Below, piece by piece: positions 35,587 to 46,417 of a DNA stretch of 64,000 nucleotides. The translations under genes were made by a program, and so were the position numbers. The first letter of the stretch is position 1; every line of letters starts with the position of its first letter. The notes beneath the pieces were generated by a model, which searched no databases, was not told the origin of the DNA, and saw only the letters and a list, made by a program, of their open reading frames with translations. Origin of the DNA: Tragulus kanchil (taxonomy: Eukaryota > Chordata > Mammalia > Artiodactyla > Tragulidae); NCBI GenBank assembly GCA_022376925.1, contig JAIOJX010000024.1, positions 168,671,608-168,735,607 of the forward strand, written 5' to 3'.

Positions 35587-37697
35587 GCAGATATTCTCCT
35601 TGTGGGAAACCACTAAAGCCAATAAGAAAGACAGCACACCCCCAAGTATCTTTGCTATATGAAACCTTTGCAAACCTTACTTTCAAGCTGAATAAAATTA
35701 CTTTATTATTTTCAGGTTATGCTTACCACCAGCTTTCTCCACGGAGGCTACTAGCTTGATCTGTAAGCCGTCAGAGAAGCCCACTATTTAACCGAGAGCT
35801 CTAATTCATGACAAATACACAACCTAAAAAAGTCAGAGGCATCTGGTCTGTCACGTAGGACATTTGGAATGACAAACATACAGGAAGACATTGGAATGGG
35901 AATGTGATTTAAGTTGAGTTGGCCTCACCTCCACTCCGTTTCACTCCTTCCCACTCCGGTCCGGCACTCGAATGAGAATGGCAGAGCCGCAGTCTGTGAC
36001 CCGGGTGCTGTGTGGAAACCACACTGGTCTATCCAGCGGCAGCTCCCGGATGCCGCCGTGCAAGCTTCCAGGTCCGAGAGCCTTTGAGATTTAATTTTAT
36101 TTTCCGATGCAGCCCTCTTGCTGGGAAAGCTGCGGCCCTGTGTTGAAATGTACAAAGGAAAGACGTCATGAGAGTGCCTCTTTGGGGAAGGGCAGAGGGG
36201 AAGGAGAGAAGGCTGGCTTAATGACCAGCTGGGTGGCCTTGACTAACTCATCACTTCCCTGTGTCTCTGAGAACCCCTACAGAAGACAATCCGCACTCTG
36301 CACAGGTTTGCTGCAAATATCAAATAAGAATATGGATAGCAGTGTACTTAACAAATATAAAGTGATGCTACTATGTTCAAACATGGACTTTTCTCTGCAG
36401 TCCTTTCATTTTTTGGTCATGTGATTGCTGCACAGGTCACGCCACATTACGAGGTTGCTTCATCTCCAGCAACCCTTTGCCTGTTTCAGAGATTATGTCA
36501 GCAACGCCGCAGCCATCGCTTTGGTTCACCTTCCTTCCGCCACATGTGGAAGACAGAAATCCCACTTAACACGAAATACTGCATTGAAAGTATGCAGCAA
36601 CGGTTCAAAAGGTGAGATGTCATATCTAAATAAAAACAAACAACTATTAGCGCCTATGCAGATATTCTCCTTGTGGGAAACCACTAAAGCCAATAAGAAA
36701 GACAGCACACCCCCAAGTATCTTTGCTATATGAAACCTTTGCAAACCTTACTTTCAAGCTGAATAAAATTACTTTATTATTTTCAGGTTATGCTTACCAC
36801 CAGCTTTCTCCACGGAGGCTACTAGCTTGATCTGTAAGCCGTCAGAGAAGCCCACTATTTAACCGAGAGCTCTAATTCATGACAAATACACAACCTAAAA
36901 AAGTCAGAGGCATCTGGTCTGTCACGTAGGACATTTGGAATGACAAACATACAGGAAGACATTGGAATGGGAATGTGATTTAAGTTGAGTTGGCCTCACC
37001 TCCACTCCGTTCACTCCTTCCCACTCCGGTCCGGCACTCGAATGAGAATGGCAGAGCCGCAGTCTGTGACCCGGTGCTGTGTGGAAACCACACTGGTCTA
37101 TCCAGCGGCAGCTCCCGGATGCCGCCTGCAAGCTTCCAGGTCCGAGAGCCTTTGAGATTTAATTTTATTTTCCGATGCAGCCCTCTTGCTGGGAAAGCTG
37201 CGGCCCTGTGTTGAAATGTACAAAGGAAAGACGTCATGAGAGTGCCTCTTTGGGGAAGGGCAGAGGGGAAGGAGAGAAGGCTGGCTTAATGACCAGCTGG
37301 GTGGCCTTGACTAACTCATCACTTCCCTGTGTCTCTGAGAACCCCTACAGAAGACAATCCGCACTCTGCACAGGTTTGCAGCAAATATCAAATAAGAATA
37401 TGGATAGCAGTGTACTTAACAAATATAAAGTGATGCTACTATGTTCAAACATGGACTTTTCTCTGCAGTCCTTTCATTTTTTGGTCATGTGATTGCTGCA
37501 CAGGTCACGCCACATTACGAGGTTGCTTCATCTCCAGCAACCCTTTGCCTGTTTCAGAGATTATGTCAGCAACGCCGCAGCCATCGCTTTGGTTCACCTT
37601 CCTTCCGCCACATGTGGAAGACAGAAATCCCACTTAACACGAAATACTGCATTGAAAGTATGCAGCAACGGTTCAAAAAGGTGAGATGTCATATCTA
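35587..37697 (+). repeat. Direct duplication, shift 1071
   Basis: Copy 1 is 35587-36632 and copy 2 is 36658-37697, with about 25 unmatched bases between. Differences: CCGTTTCACTC versus CCGTTCACTC, CCGGGTG versus CCGGTG, GCCGCCGTGC versus GCCGCCTGC. Confidence 0.97.
36225..36390 (+). mobile_element. MIR-type fragment
   Basis: GACCAGCTGGGTGGCCTTGAC, ACTTCCCTGTGTCTCTGAGA and GTGTACTTAACAAATATAAA follow the MIR order. Second assembled copy at about 37292-37455. Confidence 0.6.
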
Positions 37698-37969
37698 ATA
37701 TAAAGCACTTTGGGGAGGTAATCCTATTATACCATATATTTTCCTAATTTCAGTCTTTGCCCTATGTCACCCCACCGCGCTTCCAAGCTTCACAAACTAG
37801 ACAGTATTTTCTGTCTCTTTAGCTTCGAAGAACCTGGCATAGAGAACACATCACGGTCCGTATCCGGATGAAGTGAGCCGGTTAACAGCTGACAAGAGCA
37901 AACCCTGTGGATTTTAACATTTATTTATCTACATCAACGAAGCTGGCTAGCTTAGCGTTACGCGCAGGG

Positions 37970-38961
37970 CTTTCAGGAGCGGAGGTGCGCCCGGGTCGGC
38001 CCCCTACCTGCCGAGGAATTTTAAGGAGTATGGCTCAGGGCCCGCACGGAGTCCTCACAACCTGCCTTCAGGCCTCACGTCGCTCTCCAGACAAGGCTGC
38101 TGAGGCTGAGAGGCTCCCTCCCCCGTCTCTCCCCCGGCGACGCCCTGCGTGGGCTCTCAGACAGCCGCACCCGCACTCCTCCGAGGAGCCGCGCCGCACC
38201 CCGCCGCCCTGCCCCGGGCGTGCGCCCCGCTGCTCCGCGCGCCCCGCCCGGGCCCGCCGGGAACAGGCCTGCTCCGCCCCCGGCGCCGTCACCGCGAGCG
38301 CTCGCAGCGGCGCCCACCCGCCCCGCAAGCGCGCAGCCCCGGCCGCCCGGCCCCGCCCCAGCCGAGCTTCTCCAGCGAGCCCGCGCCGCTGGGCCCCGGG
38401 CGAGGGCCAGCTCGCCGCTCGGAGCTGCCGGCTCGGGACGCAGCCTCGGGCGAGCACACCTGCGGGCAGCACCTGCCGGCGAGGGCGGCGCGGCCGCAGC
38501 GACGGCCGGAGGGCGGGGCCCCGGGGCCGCGCGCGCGCGCCGCGAACGCGCTTCCCAGCCTGCCCCGCGGCCGCGCGCGCCCGGCGCCGCCCTGCTCGGC
38601 GGCCCGCGCCCTCGGGGCGGACGCAGCGACGGCCCCGCGCCCGCTCGGGGATGGGCGCCCGGACGGGTGAGCGCGCCGCGGAGGGCTGGGGCGGCCGGCC
38701 GGGCTCGGGGCGCGCAGCGGGCGGCGAGGGCGGCGCGGCCGCAGCGACGGCCGGAGGGCGGGGCCCCGGGCCGCGCGCGCGCGCCGCGAACGCGCTTCCC
38801 AGCCTCCCCCGCGGCCGCGCGCCCCGGCGCCGCCCTGCTCGGCGGCCCGCGCCCTCGGGGCGGACGCAGCGACGGCCCCGCGCCGGCTCGGGGATGGGCG
38901 CCCGGACGGGTGAGCGCGCCGCGGAGGGCTGGGGCGGCCGGCCGGGCTGGGGGCGCGCAGC

Positions 38962-38996
<35 letters not shown>

Positions 38997-39220
38997 GGGC
39001 GGGTCCCCCGCGCGGCCCCGCGGCGCCGCCGTCCCTGCCTCCCCGGCCGCCGCAGTGGGGGCGCGGGCTCGGCGCGGGGCGCGCGGCCGCGGGTTCCCAG
39101 GCCGGCCGTGTTGCCCGCGCCCTCGGCTCCCGGAGCGCGGCGGCGGCGGCGGGAAGGGCGGGCGGGCGCTGGCCCCGCAGGGCGGCCCGGCCGGCGCGAG
39201 AGCGGCGCCCCGCGAGCCGC
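37970..39220. promoter_or_regulatory. Large CpG island, candidate TMOD2 promoter
   Basis: About 1.25 kb of dense CpG sequence with many GGGGCGGGG-type (Sp1/KLF-like) boxes lies between LYSMD2 and the first coding exon of TMOD2, roughly 14.4 kb upstream of it (nearer 10 kb once false duplications are removed). Sharp AT-rich boundaries on both sides fit a promoter island. Two GGGTGAG motifs on the plus strand, near 38667 and 38911, could be 5'UTR splice donors. The 463-codon ORF across it is compositional. No LYSMD2 or TMOD2 coding sequence is visible here, so assigning it to TMOD2 is inference. Confidence 0.65.
38481..38971 (+). repeat. 245-bp tandem duplication inside the CpG island
   Basis: 38481-38725 is repeated at 38726-38971 with a few single-base differences (CCCCGGGGCC versus CCCCGGGCC; one C/G change near 38883). 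A short GAGGGCGGC run follows. The period is much shorter than in the other pairs, so it may be a real tandem repeat or a collapsed and misjoined GC-rich region. Confidence 0.9.
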
Positions 39221-39225
39221 CTGAT

Positions 39226-41476
39226 GCAGACCCTGAGGCTGTGTGTGAGTCTGTGTTTGTTTTTCTGGTTAAAGGAATGGAAGCAGGTGTTCCATTGAAT
39301 TTTTCTGAATTTTCCTTGTTGACCTGCAGAAATGGAAATTGGTTTTTAATAACAACAATAGCAATAACGGCTCCGAATGGGAATGTTTACTGAACGTATT
39401 CGGAGATGGGAGGGTGATGCGGGCAAAATGCAGATCAGCAATGAAGGCTGTGTGTCCTACTGGCTTCCTCGTGCCTGTTAAGCGTCAGGAACACCAGGTC
39501 CTTGGGAAGGGAATGAAAAGAACAACGAAGCAGATACCGTAAAAACCCAGTTCCAGCCCTAGCGCTGCCATTAAGGACCTGAGGAGCCCTGGGCACATCC
39601 CTTCGCCTCTCTTAAGCATTTTCTCCATGTAAAATGGGGCATTCTGCCTACATGATTTCTAAACCTCTGTTCTTCCACACTCATGTCAAGGAAGTGAGGA
39701 GATGAGGCGCTTCTGTTCAACACCATTATGAAAAGCCTGACTGTAACAGAACAAGAGGGTTTACCTAATGAGGAGGAAAGATTTTTCAGGGTTTAGGCAA
39801 CTTGATTTTTTAAAAGATAAAACTGATTTTTCTGCAGTCTGATCCAATAAATATGCAGTACACTTTTTATTTTTGTAAATTACTATAAATCGGTAGACAG
39901 CAGCATGCTGTGGATTTCCTCTGTTGTGCTTCTTTTTTTTTTTTTTTTTAAATTTATTTATTTATTTAGTATTTATTTTTGTACATGTATGTTCCCAGAT
40001 CATTCTGTTGTGCTTCTTTTTAATTGAAGGTGAACTGATGGGATCAGCAGGTGAAGGGAGAGCCAAGTGGCTCCCCGGGGCTGGGCAGGAGCCCTCAGAG
40101 GTTGTGGAAAAGGGGAGGAGCCCAACAGGAAGGAACCAGAGAGAGCACACCCTGGGGATGCAGAGGATGGGCACGGATGAGTCATTGTTTGAATAATAAA
40201 TACAGAATAGAAGGAATGAGAGAAACAGGAGAGCAGCACTCTGCAGCCCTAAGGTGATGGATTCAGGCAAGAGTCCACTCAGGGGTACAAAACCTTTGAG
40301 CGAAAGGTTGCTAGGGAAGAGGGTTTTTACATTATTCAGAGCATCTCACTGCAGACCCTGAGGCTGTGTGTGAGTCTGTGTTTGTTTTTCTGGTTAAAGG
40401 AATGGAAGCAGGTGTTCCATTGAATTTTTCTGAATTTTCCTTGTTGACCTGCAGAAATGGAAATTGGTTTTTAATAACAACAATAGCAATAACGGCTCCG
40501 AATGGGAATGTTTACTGAACGTATTCGGAGATGGGAGGTGATGCGGGCAAAATGCAGATCAGCAATGAAGGCTGTGTGTCCTACTGGCTTCCTCGTGCCT
40601 GTTAAGCGTCAGGAACACCAGGTCCTTGGGAAGGAATGAAAAGAACAACGAAGCAGATACCGTAAAAACCCAGTTCCAGCCCTAGCGCTGCCATTAAGGA
40701 CCTGAGGAGCCCTGGGCACATCCCTTCGCCTCTCTTAAGCATTTTCTCCATGTAAAATGGGGCATTCTGCCTACATGATTTCTAAACCTCTGTTCTTCCA
40801 CACTCATGTCAAGGAAGTGAGGAGATGAGGCGCTTCTGTTCAACACCATTATGAAAAGCCTGACTGTAACAGAACAAGAGGGTTTACCTAATGAGGAGGA
40901 AAGATTTTTCAGGGTTTAGGCAACTTGATTTTTTAAAAGATAAAACTGATTTTTCTGCAGTCTGATCCAATAAATATGCAGTACACTTTTTATTTTTGTA
41001 AATTACTATAAATCGGTAGACAGCAGCATGCTGTGGATTTCCTCTGTTGTGCTTCTTTTTTTTTTTTTTTTAAATTTATTTATTTATTTAGTATTTATTT
41101 TTGTACATGTATGTTCCCAGATCATTCTGTTGTGCTTCTTTTTAATTGAAGGTGAACTGATGGGATCAGCAGGTGAAGGGAGAGCCAAGTGGCTCCCCGG
41201 GGCTGGGCAGGAGCCCTCAGAGGTTGTGGAAAAGGGGAGGAGCCCAACAGGAAGGAACCAGAGAGAGCACACCCTGGGGATGCAGAGGATGGGCACGGAT
41301 GAGTCATTGTTTGAATAATAAATACAGAATAGAAGGAATGAGAGAAACAGGAGAGCAGCACTCTGCAGCCCTAAGGTGATGGATTCAGGCAAGAGTCCAC
41401 TCAGGGGTACAAAACCTTTGAGCGAAAGGTTGCTAGGGAAGAGGGTTTTTACATTATTCAGAGCATCTCACTGCAG
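39226..41476 (+). repeat. Direct duplication, shift 1125
   Basis: Copy 1 is 39226-40350 and copy 2 is 40351-41476. Differences are run-length only (GGGAGGGTG versus GGGAGGTG; GGAAGGGAATG versus GGAAGGAATG). Copy 1 begins in the last bases of the CpG island. Confidence 0.97.
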
Positions 41477-43560
41477 ATTGCCTCGGGAATATGTGTCATT
41501 GCAGTGGAAAGATGAAAAAGTCACCTCCTCAGCGGCTCAGGCACGCCACGCCTATCACGAGTCTCCTGCAGGGCACACAATCAGGTGGCCATAACGTCCT
41601 TCACCTGTGGACCGGCCCTGTGAAAAAGGCGGCGGGGGCTTGTTTTAGATGAACAGATTCCACTGATTTAAGAACGAATTGAGACGAGTGAACTTTAGAT
41701 CCTGGATCAGAAAAAGAAAAGAGAAGCCGTAAATGATGAGCTGGAGACACAGGGAAGGTTTGACGATGGACTGCATATTAGATAGTGTCGTGGAATCAGT
41801 CTTCAGCTTCTTGGGTGCGGTGCCGGTGCCGTGGCCACGGGGGACGCCGGCTGCGTCGCGGCGTGGGCGCCAGAGGCAAGGCCGCGTGACACCTGCCGCG
41901 TTCAGCTGGTTCGGGCGGGGCGGGGCCGGCGAGGAAGCTGGAGAATGCAGCAAGGGGAGGACAGGGCCTCAGAGGGAAGGGCGCCCCGGCGTTCCCCGTA
42001 CTGTTCTTTTACCTTTCTGTAGATTTGAGCCTTTCAACTAAAAAATTGGGGTGATCAATAAAACAGGTAAGCGAACGGAGGGAGAGGACCGCGGAGGGCG
42101 GTGTGGTTGGTGACGGGCAGCGGCCGCGACGCTGCGGGGGGCTCGCGGGGGGCTCGCGGGGCTCCAGGTCTCCGGGGTTCGCCCTGTCGGAGGAGTGAGC
42201 GGGGAGGCGCTCTGTCTCGGCTGCTGTCAATCAGTTACTCTTGAGATACCCCATCCCCCAACTCCAGCCTCAAAGCACTGGAAGTCCCAAACCTTAGACA
42301 TGCTGGCCCTGCCCACAGGCGGTCCTGAGAGCACCGTCCTTTTCCTGTCTGAGTTCAAGGTCTGCACCTGTGCCGCTCGCAGTTCTAGGTGATAGTTTTA
42401 ACTTAAAATAGTTCTAGTTGTTTTGCAAAAGGTGAAGAGGATGGGCACGGATGAGTCATTGTTTGAATAATAAATACAGAATAGAAGGAATGAGAGAAAC
42501 AGGAGAGCAGCACTCTGCAGCCCTAAGGTGATGGATTCAGGCAAGAGTCCACTCAGGGGTACAAAACCTTTGAGCGAAAGGTTGCTAGGGAAGAGGGTTT
42601 TTACATTATTCAGAGCATCTCACTGCAGATTGCCTCGGGAATATGTGTCATTGCAGTGGAAAGATGAAAAAGTCACCTCCTCAGCGGCTCAGGCACGCCA
42701 CGCCTATCACGAGTCTCCTGCAGGGCACACAATCAGGTGGCCATAACGTCCTTCACCTGTGGACCGGCCCTGTGAAAAAGGCGGCGGGGGCTTGTTTTAG
42801 ATGAACAGATTCCACTGATTTAAGAACGAATTGAGACGAGTGAACTTTAGATCCTGGATCAGAAAAAGAAAAGAGAAGCCGTAAATGATGAGCTGGAGAC
42901 ACAGGGAAGGTTTGACGATGGACTGCATATTAGATAGTGTCGTGGAATCAGTCTTCAGCTTCTTGGGTGCGGTGCCGGTGCCGTGGCCACGGGGGACGCC
43001 GGCTGCGTCGCGGCGTGGGCGCCAGAGGCAAGGCCGCGTGACACCTGCCGCGTTCAGCTGGTTCGGGCGGGGCGGGGCCGGCGAGGAAGCTGGAGAATGC
43101 AGCAAGGGGAGGACAGGGCCTCAGAGGGAAGGGCGCCCCGGCGTTCCCGTACTGTTCTTTTACCTTTCTGTAGATTTGAGCCTTTCAACTAAAAAATTGG
43201 GGTGATCAATAAAACAGGTAAGCGAACGGAGGGAGAGGACCGCGGAGGGCGGTGTGGTTGGTGACGGGCAGCGGCCGCGACGCTGCGGGGGGCTCGCGGG
43301 GGGCTCGCGGGGCTCCAGGTCTCCGGGGTTCGCCCTGTCGGAGGAGTGAGCGGGGAGGCGCTCTGTCTCGGCTGCTGTCAATCAGTTACTCTTGAGATAC
43401 CCCATCCCCCAACTCCAGCCTCAAAGCACTGGAAGTCCCAAACCTTAGACATGCTGGCCCTGCCCACAGGCGGTCCTGAGAGCACCGTCCTTTTCCTGTC
43501 TGAGTTCAAGGTCTGCACCTGTGCCGCTCGCAGTTCTAGGTGATAGTTTTAACTATATAC
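41284..43560 (+). repeat. Direct duplication, shift 1152
   Basis: Copy 1 is 41284-42428 and copy 2 is 42436-43560. CGTTCCCCGTA in copy 1 is CGTTCCCGTA in copy 2. It overlaps the preceding pair, so 41284-41476 is present three times (also at about 40162-40350 and 42436-42630). Confidence 0.97.
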
Positions 43561-44241
43561 AGCTAGTTCTAGTTGTTTTGCATTAAGGGAATGGTAGGGG
43601 AAGAAGAGACTCAGCTTTCTGCAGAAGTTCAAGGATTTCCTCTTGTTCCCTTTATGTGTAAATCACATACAACCAAATGTCTTCTTATAGACAATAAGTG
43701 GCTCAAAGGGGCTTATAGAAGGCAGGTGCAGAAGAGATTTCCTACTATCAGACTAAGAAAACAGAACCAATTCTAAAGATACAACACTTTGAATTTATAC
43801 TGAACCTTTTGCTACAGGGATTTTTTTCCTTACCTGAAATATGCAAATACCCACGCAGTCAGATGTTTTTATGGCACCAAGGCCATCCTGTCTTTTTCAT
43901 GTGTCTCATCATTATTCCTGGGTCCCCTGGTGACAGCTGAGTAGAGTGGGGATGAGAAAGTCAGCTCTAGGACTGGAGGTGTCAGCAGCTCACGAAACAA
44001 GGTGCAAGGCCAGCCATGCCGCGCCGGGCTGTGAGGAGTAGGCAGCAAACCTGAGGCGGCAGCCCAGTGAGGAGCCGGGGGGCCTCCTGTCGGAGCAGCG
44101 AGAAGGGTCTGGAGTCCAGGGAGCTGGGCTGCTGTCCTGTCAGTATATGCAGGGTCAGCCCCCATTATTTAGAGCCGACCACCCCGCTGATAGTGCAGTG
44201 CCCGTCTCTTACCAGCTATTACATGTTTTGCATATCATCTT

Positions 44242-44572
44242 TTGTTTTTTTTTTAAAGATTTATTTATTTATTTATTTTGGGCGAGGGTTGGGGAGGGAG
44301 GGGGGCGGGCGGGCCACTTCTATTGGTCTTTCATTTCTCTATTGTTCATCCGTCTTTGTTCTTTGGCCTGTGTGGGCCTCCCATCGCGGTGGCGTCTGTC
44401 GTTGCTGAGCGCCGGCTCTGGGCGCATGCGCTCCAGAGCTCTGGCTCGGTAATTGGGCACATCGCTCCAGCTGCTCCGCGGCACATGGGATCTTCCCAGG
44501 CCAGGGCTCGAACCGGCGCCCCTTGCACTGCAAGGCGGTGTCCTTACCCACTGGACCACCAGGGGAAGCCCC
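44242..44572 (-). mobile_element. Young CHR-like SINE (minus) with perfect 13-bp TSD
   Basis: The reverse complement starts GGGGCTTCCCCTGGTGGTCC, with CCGGTTCGAGCCCTGGCCTG, GCATGCGCCCAGAGCCGGCG, pyrimidine stretch and AAATAAATAAATAAATCTTT tail. The target duplication TGCATATCATCTT at 44229-44241 and 44573-44585 is perfect. Confidence 0.95.
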
Positions 44573-45235
44573 TGCATATCATCTTGATAATATGCACATA
44601 GCCCCTGTAAGTCATAACAAAGCTTTGATCAAAACCGAACCAGGAGACAGATGCCAAAGAGGGAGAGGAGAAGGGTGGGCCAGAGATTCGGAAGAAGTCA
44701 GAGGCCAGCTTTTGCCAACAGACCAAACAGGTGCCGGTCAGAAAGTGAGGCGTCCATAATCTCCCAAAGCCAGGATGAGGGCTGGAGCAGACAGGCAGCT
44801 GAAGACAAAAAGACCCAGATACCCAAGTGGAAGGCAGGGAGGTATGCAGAACTCCAGAAACAAGAACTCCCCAGAAGACAGAGAATAGGGCCAGGCGGAG
44901 GGTCAGCAGCAGGGAGTAAGATCTGTCAGCAGAATTAGAAAGCAGGTGGCGGCCTGGACAGACAGCAAGACGGCCATGCTGCAGCCCTTCTGCCCCGCCA
45001 AGGACGCCGCTTGACAACTTCCCGCCCAGGTGGAAGCCTGCCTCGTACCTTGGCCAGCCTACCAGTGGCGGCTTGCTGCACCGGGCCGCTCTGACCCGTA
45101 GGTCCAACAGGGCGCTGCCTCTCCACGTTCGAAAGAGCCTGACGAGGCTAATGGAGGGGACAGACAGCCCACATGGAAGACTGCGCCCGAGGATGAGAGG
45201 GACATGGGTTAGACGGAGGGCTCGCGTGTGTGCGC

Positions 45236-45252
45236 AGCGCCCCCTGGTGGAC
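45236..45252 (-). promoter_or_regulatory. CTCF-type binding motif
   Basis: The reverse complement reads GTCCACCAGGGGGCGCT, a near-consensus CTCF core (CCACCAGGGGGCGC). It lies in unique sequence, not in a SINE, between LYSMD2 and TMOD2. Occupancy cannot be judged from sequence. Confidence 0.75.
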
Positions 45253-45764
45253 ACATCGCCACATTGGCCATGACCCGCCCTCTGGGGTGAGCGCCGCTCC
45301 ACCTGCCTTACAGAGGCCGGGGCGGAGGCTTGGAGGGGCCGGCGCGCGCGCTGGCTCGGGTCCAGGGCTGGTCGTCTCCAGGTCCCCTGCTTTCTGTCTT
45401 CTCTTCTGCACCTGGCGGGCGTGGTCACTGGTGGGCACATGGTTTAAAGCGAGACTGCTTCTGAGCACAGTTTGAGCCCTGGCCACTTTTGCATTGTAAG
45501 AGGGGACAGCTCTTCTTTCGGGTAAGATCTGTTCCTCACTCTCCATTCAACTTGCCCCTTCCGATTGCCTTCTCATATTTTTGGCCTGAATTTCCTCCTT
45601 ATCACACCCCATTCTCTGTCCTGCATCTCCTGCTTTAAGTGAGCTGTCTTCGAATAGATTCCAAAACACAGTCTATGTGTTTTGTGCACATCTTTGTATT
45701 TGCCAGCAGCTAGAAAGAATTTAAATATGTCGGATTGATTCCTGTTTTGGTAGCTAATGGAAAG

Positions 45765-45945
45765 CTGCTGTGTAGCTCACGGAGCTCAGCTCAGTGCTCT
45801 GGGATGACCTCGAGGGGCGGGATGGGGGGAGATGAGAGGCGGTTCAAGAGTGAGGGGATAAATATATACCTATAGCTGATTCATTTTGTTGTACAGCAGA
45901 AACTAACACAAATTATAGAGCAATTTTACTCCAATAAAAATGATT
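45765..45945 (+). mobile_element. L1 3'UTR end, ruminant/cetartiodactyl type
   Basis: CTCAGTGCTCTGGGATGACC, TATAGCTGATTCATTTTGTT, GTACAGCAGAAACTAACACA and TACTCCAATAAAAATGATT are the terminal L1 3'UTR motifs in plus orientation. Confidence 0.88.
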
Positions 45946-46417
45946 CTTTTTTTGCTGGAGGATCTATTCATAAGCTGGGGTTTTTTTATATATAATTCAC
46001 TAGTTTTAGAAAATGTAAATTTGGCTCTCATGTGCCAACTGGTTCACTAATTGTTTAAAGATTACTATAAAATATTGAAGACACATAATAAGGGATAATA
46101 ACTTCTCACTTACTGACTACCCTTCTTGGGACGAAGTCATCGTCCGTGTGGTGGAAGGTCGGGTCCTCCTTCCCCGGTCAAATCCCCTCCTCCCTCTGGG
46201 GTCTGTCCTTTCCATGTTCTGTCCTTTGTAGCTTTCCCAGACAGGCATGTGCTCCAGAGCAATTTAGGGCACAGTTTTACCCATTTGAAGAACCTTTCCC
46301 TAGGTTTTATGAGTGTTTTTTGTTACTCTTCTGTAAAAACGTGTCTTTGCTTTAGATCAGCCTTATTCAATAGGGCTGCTTGTTAGGGCCAAAGGCTGAG
46401 CGCTTTGTGTTGTATCT

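Noticed and set aside
37907..39298. 463-codon ORF across the CpG island
   Set aside because: It is made of Ala, Arg, Gly and Pro from GC-rich composition, long ORFs also exist in the other frames, it spans the 245-bp tandem, and it has no domain or family resemblance.
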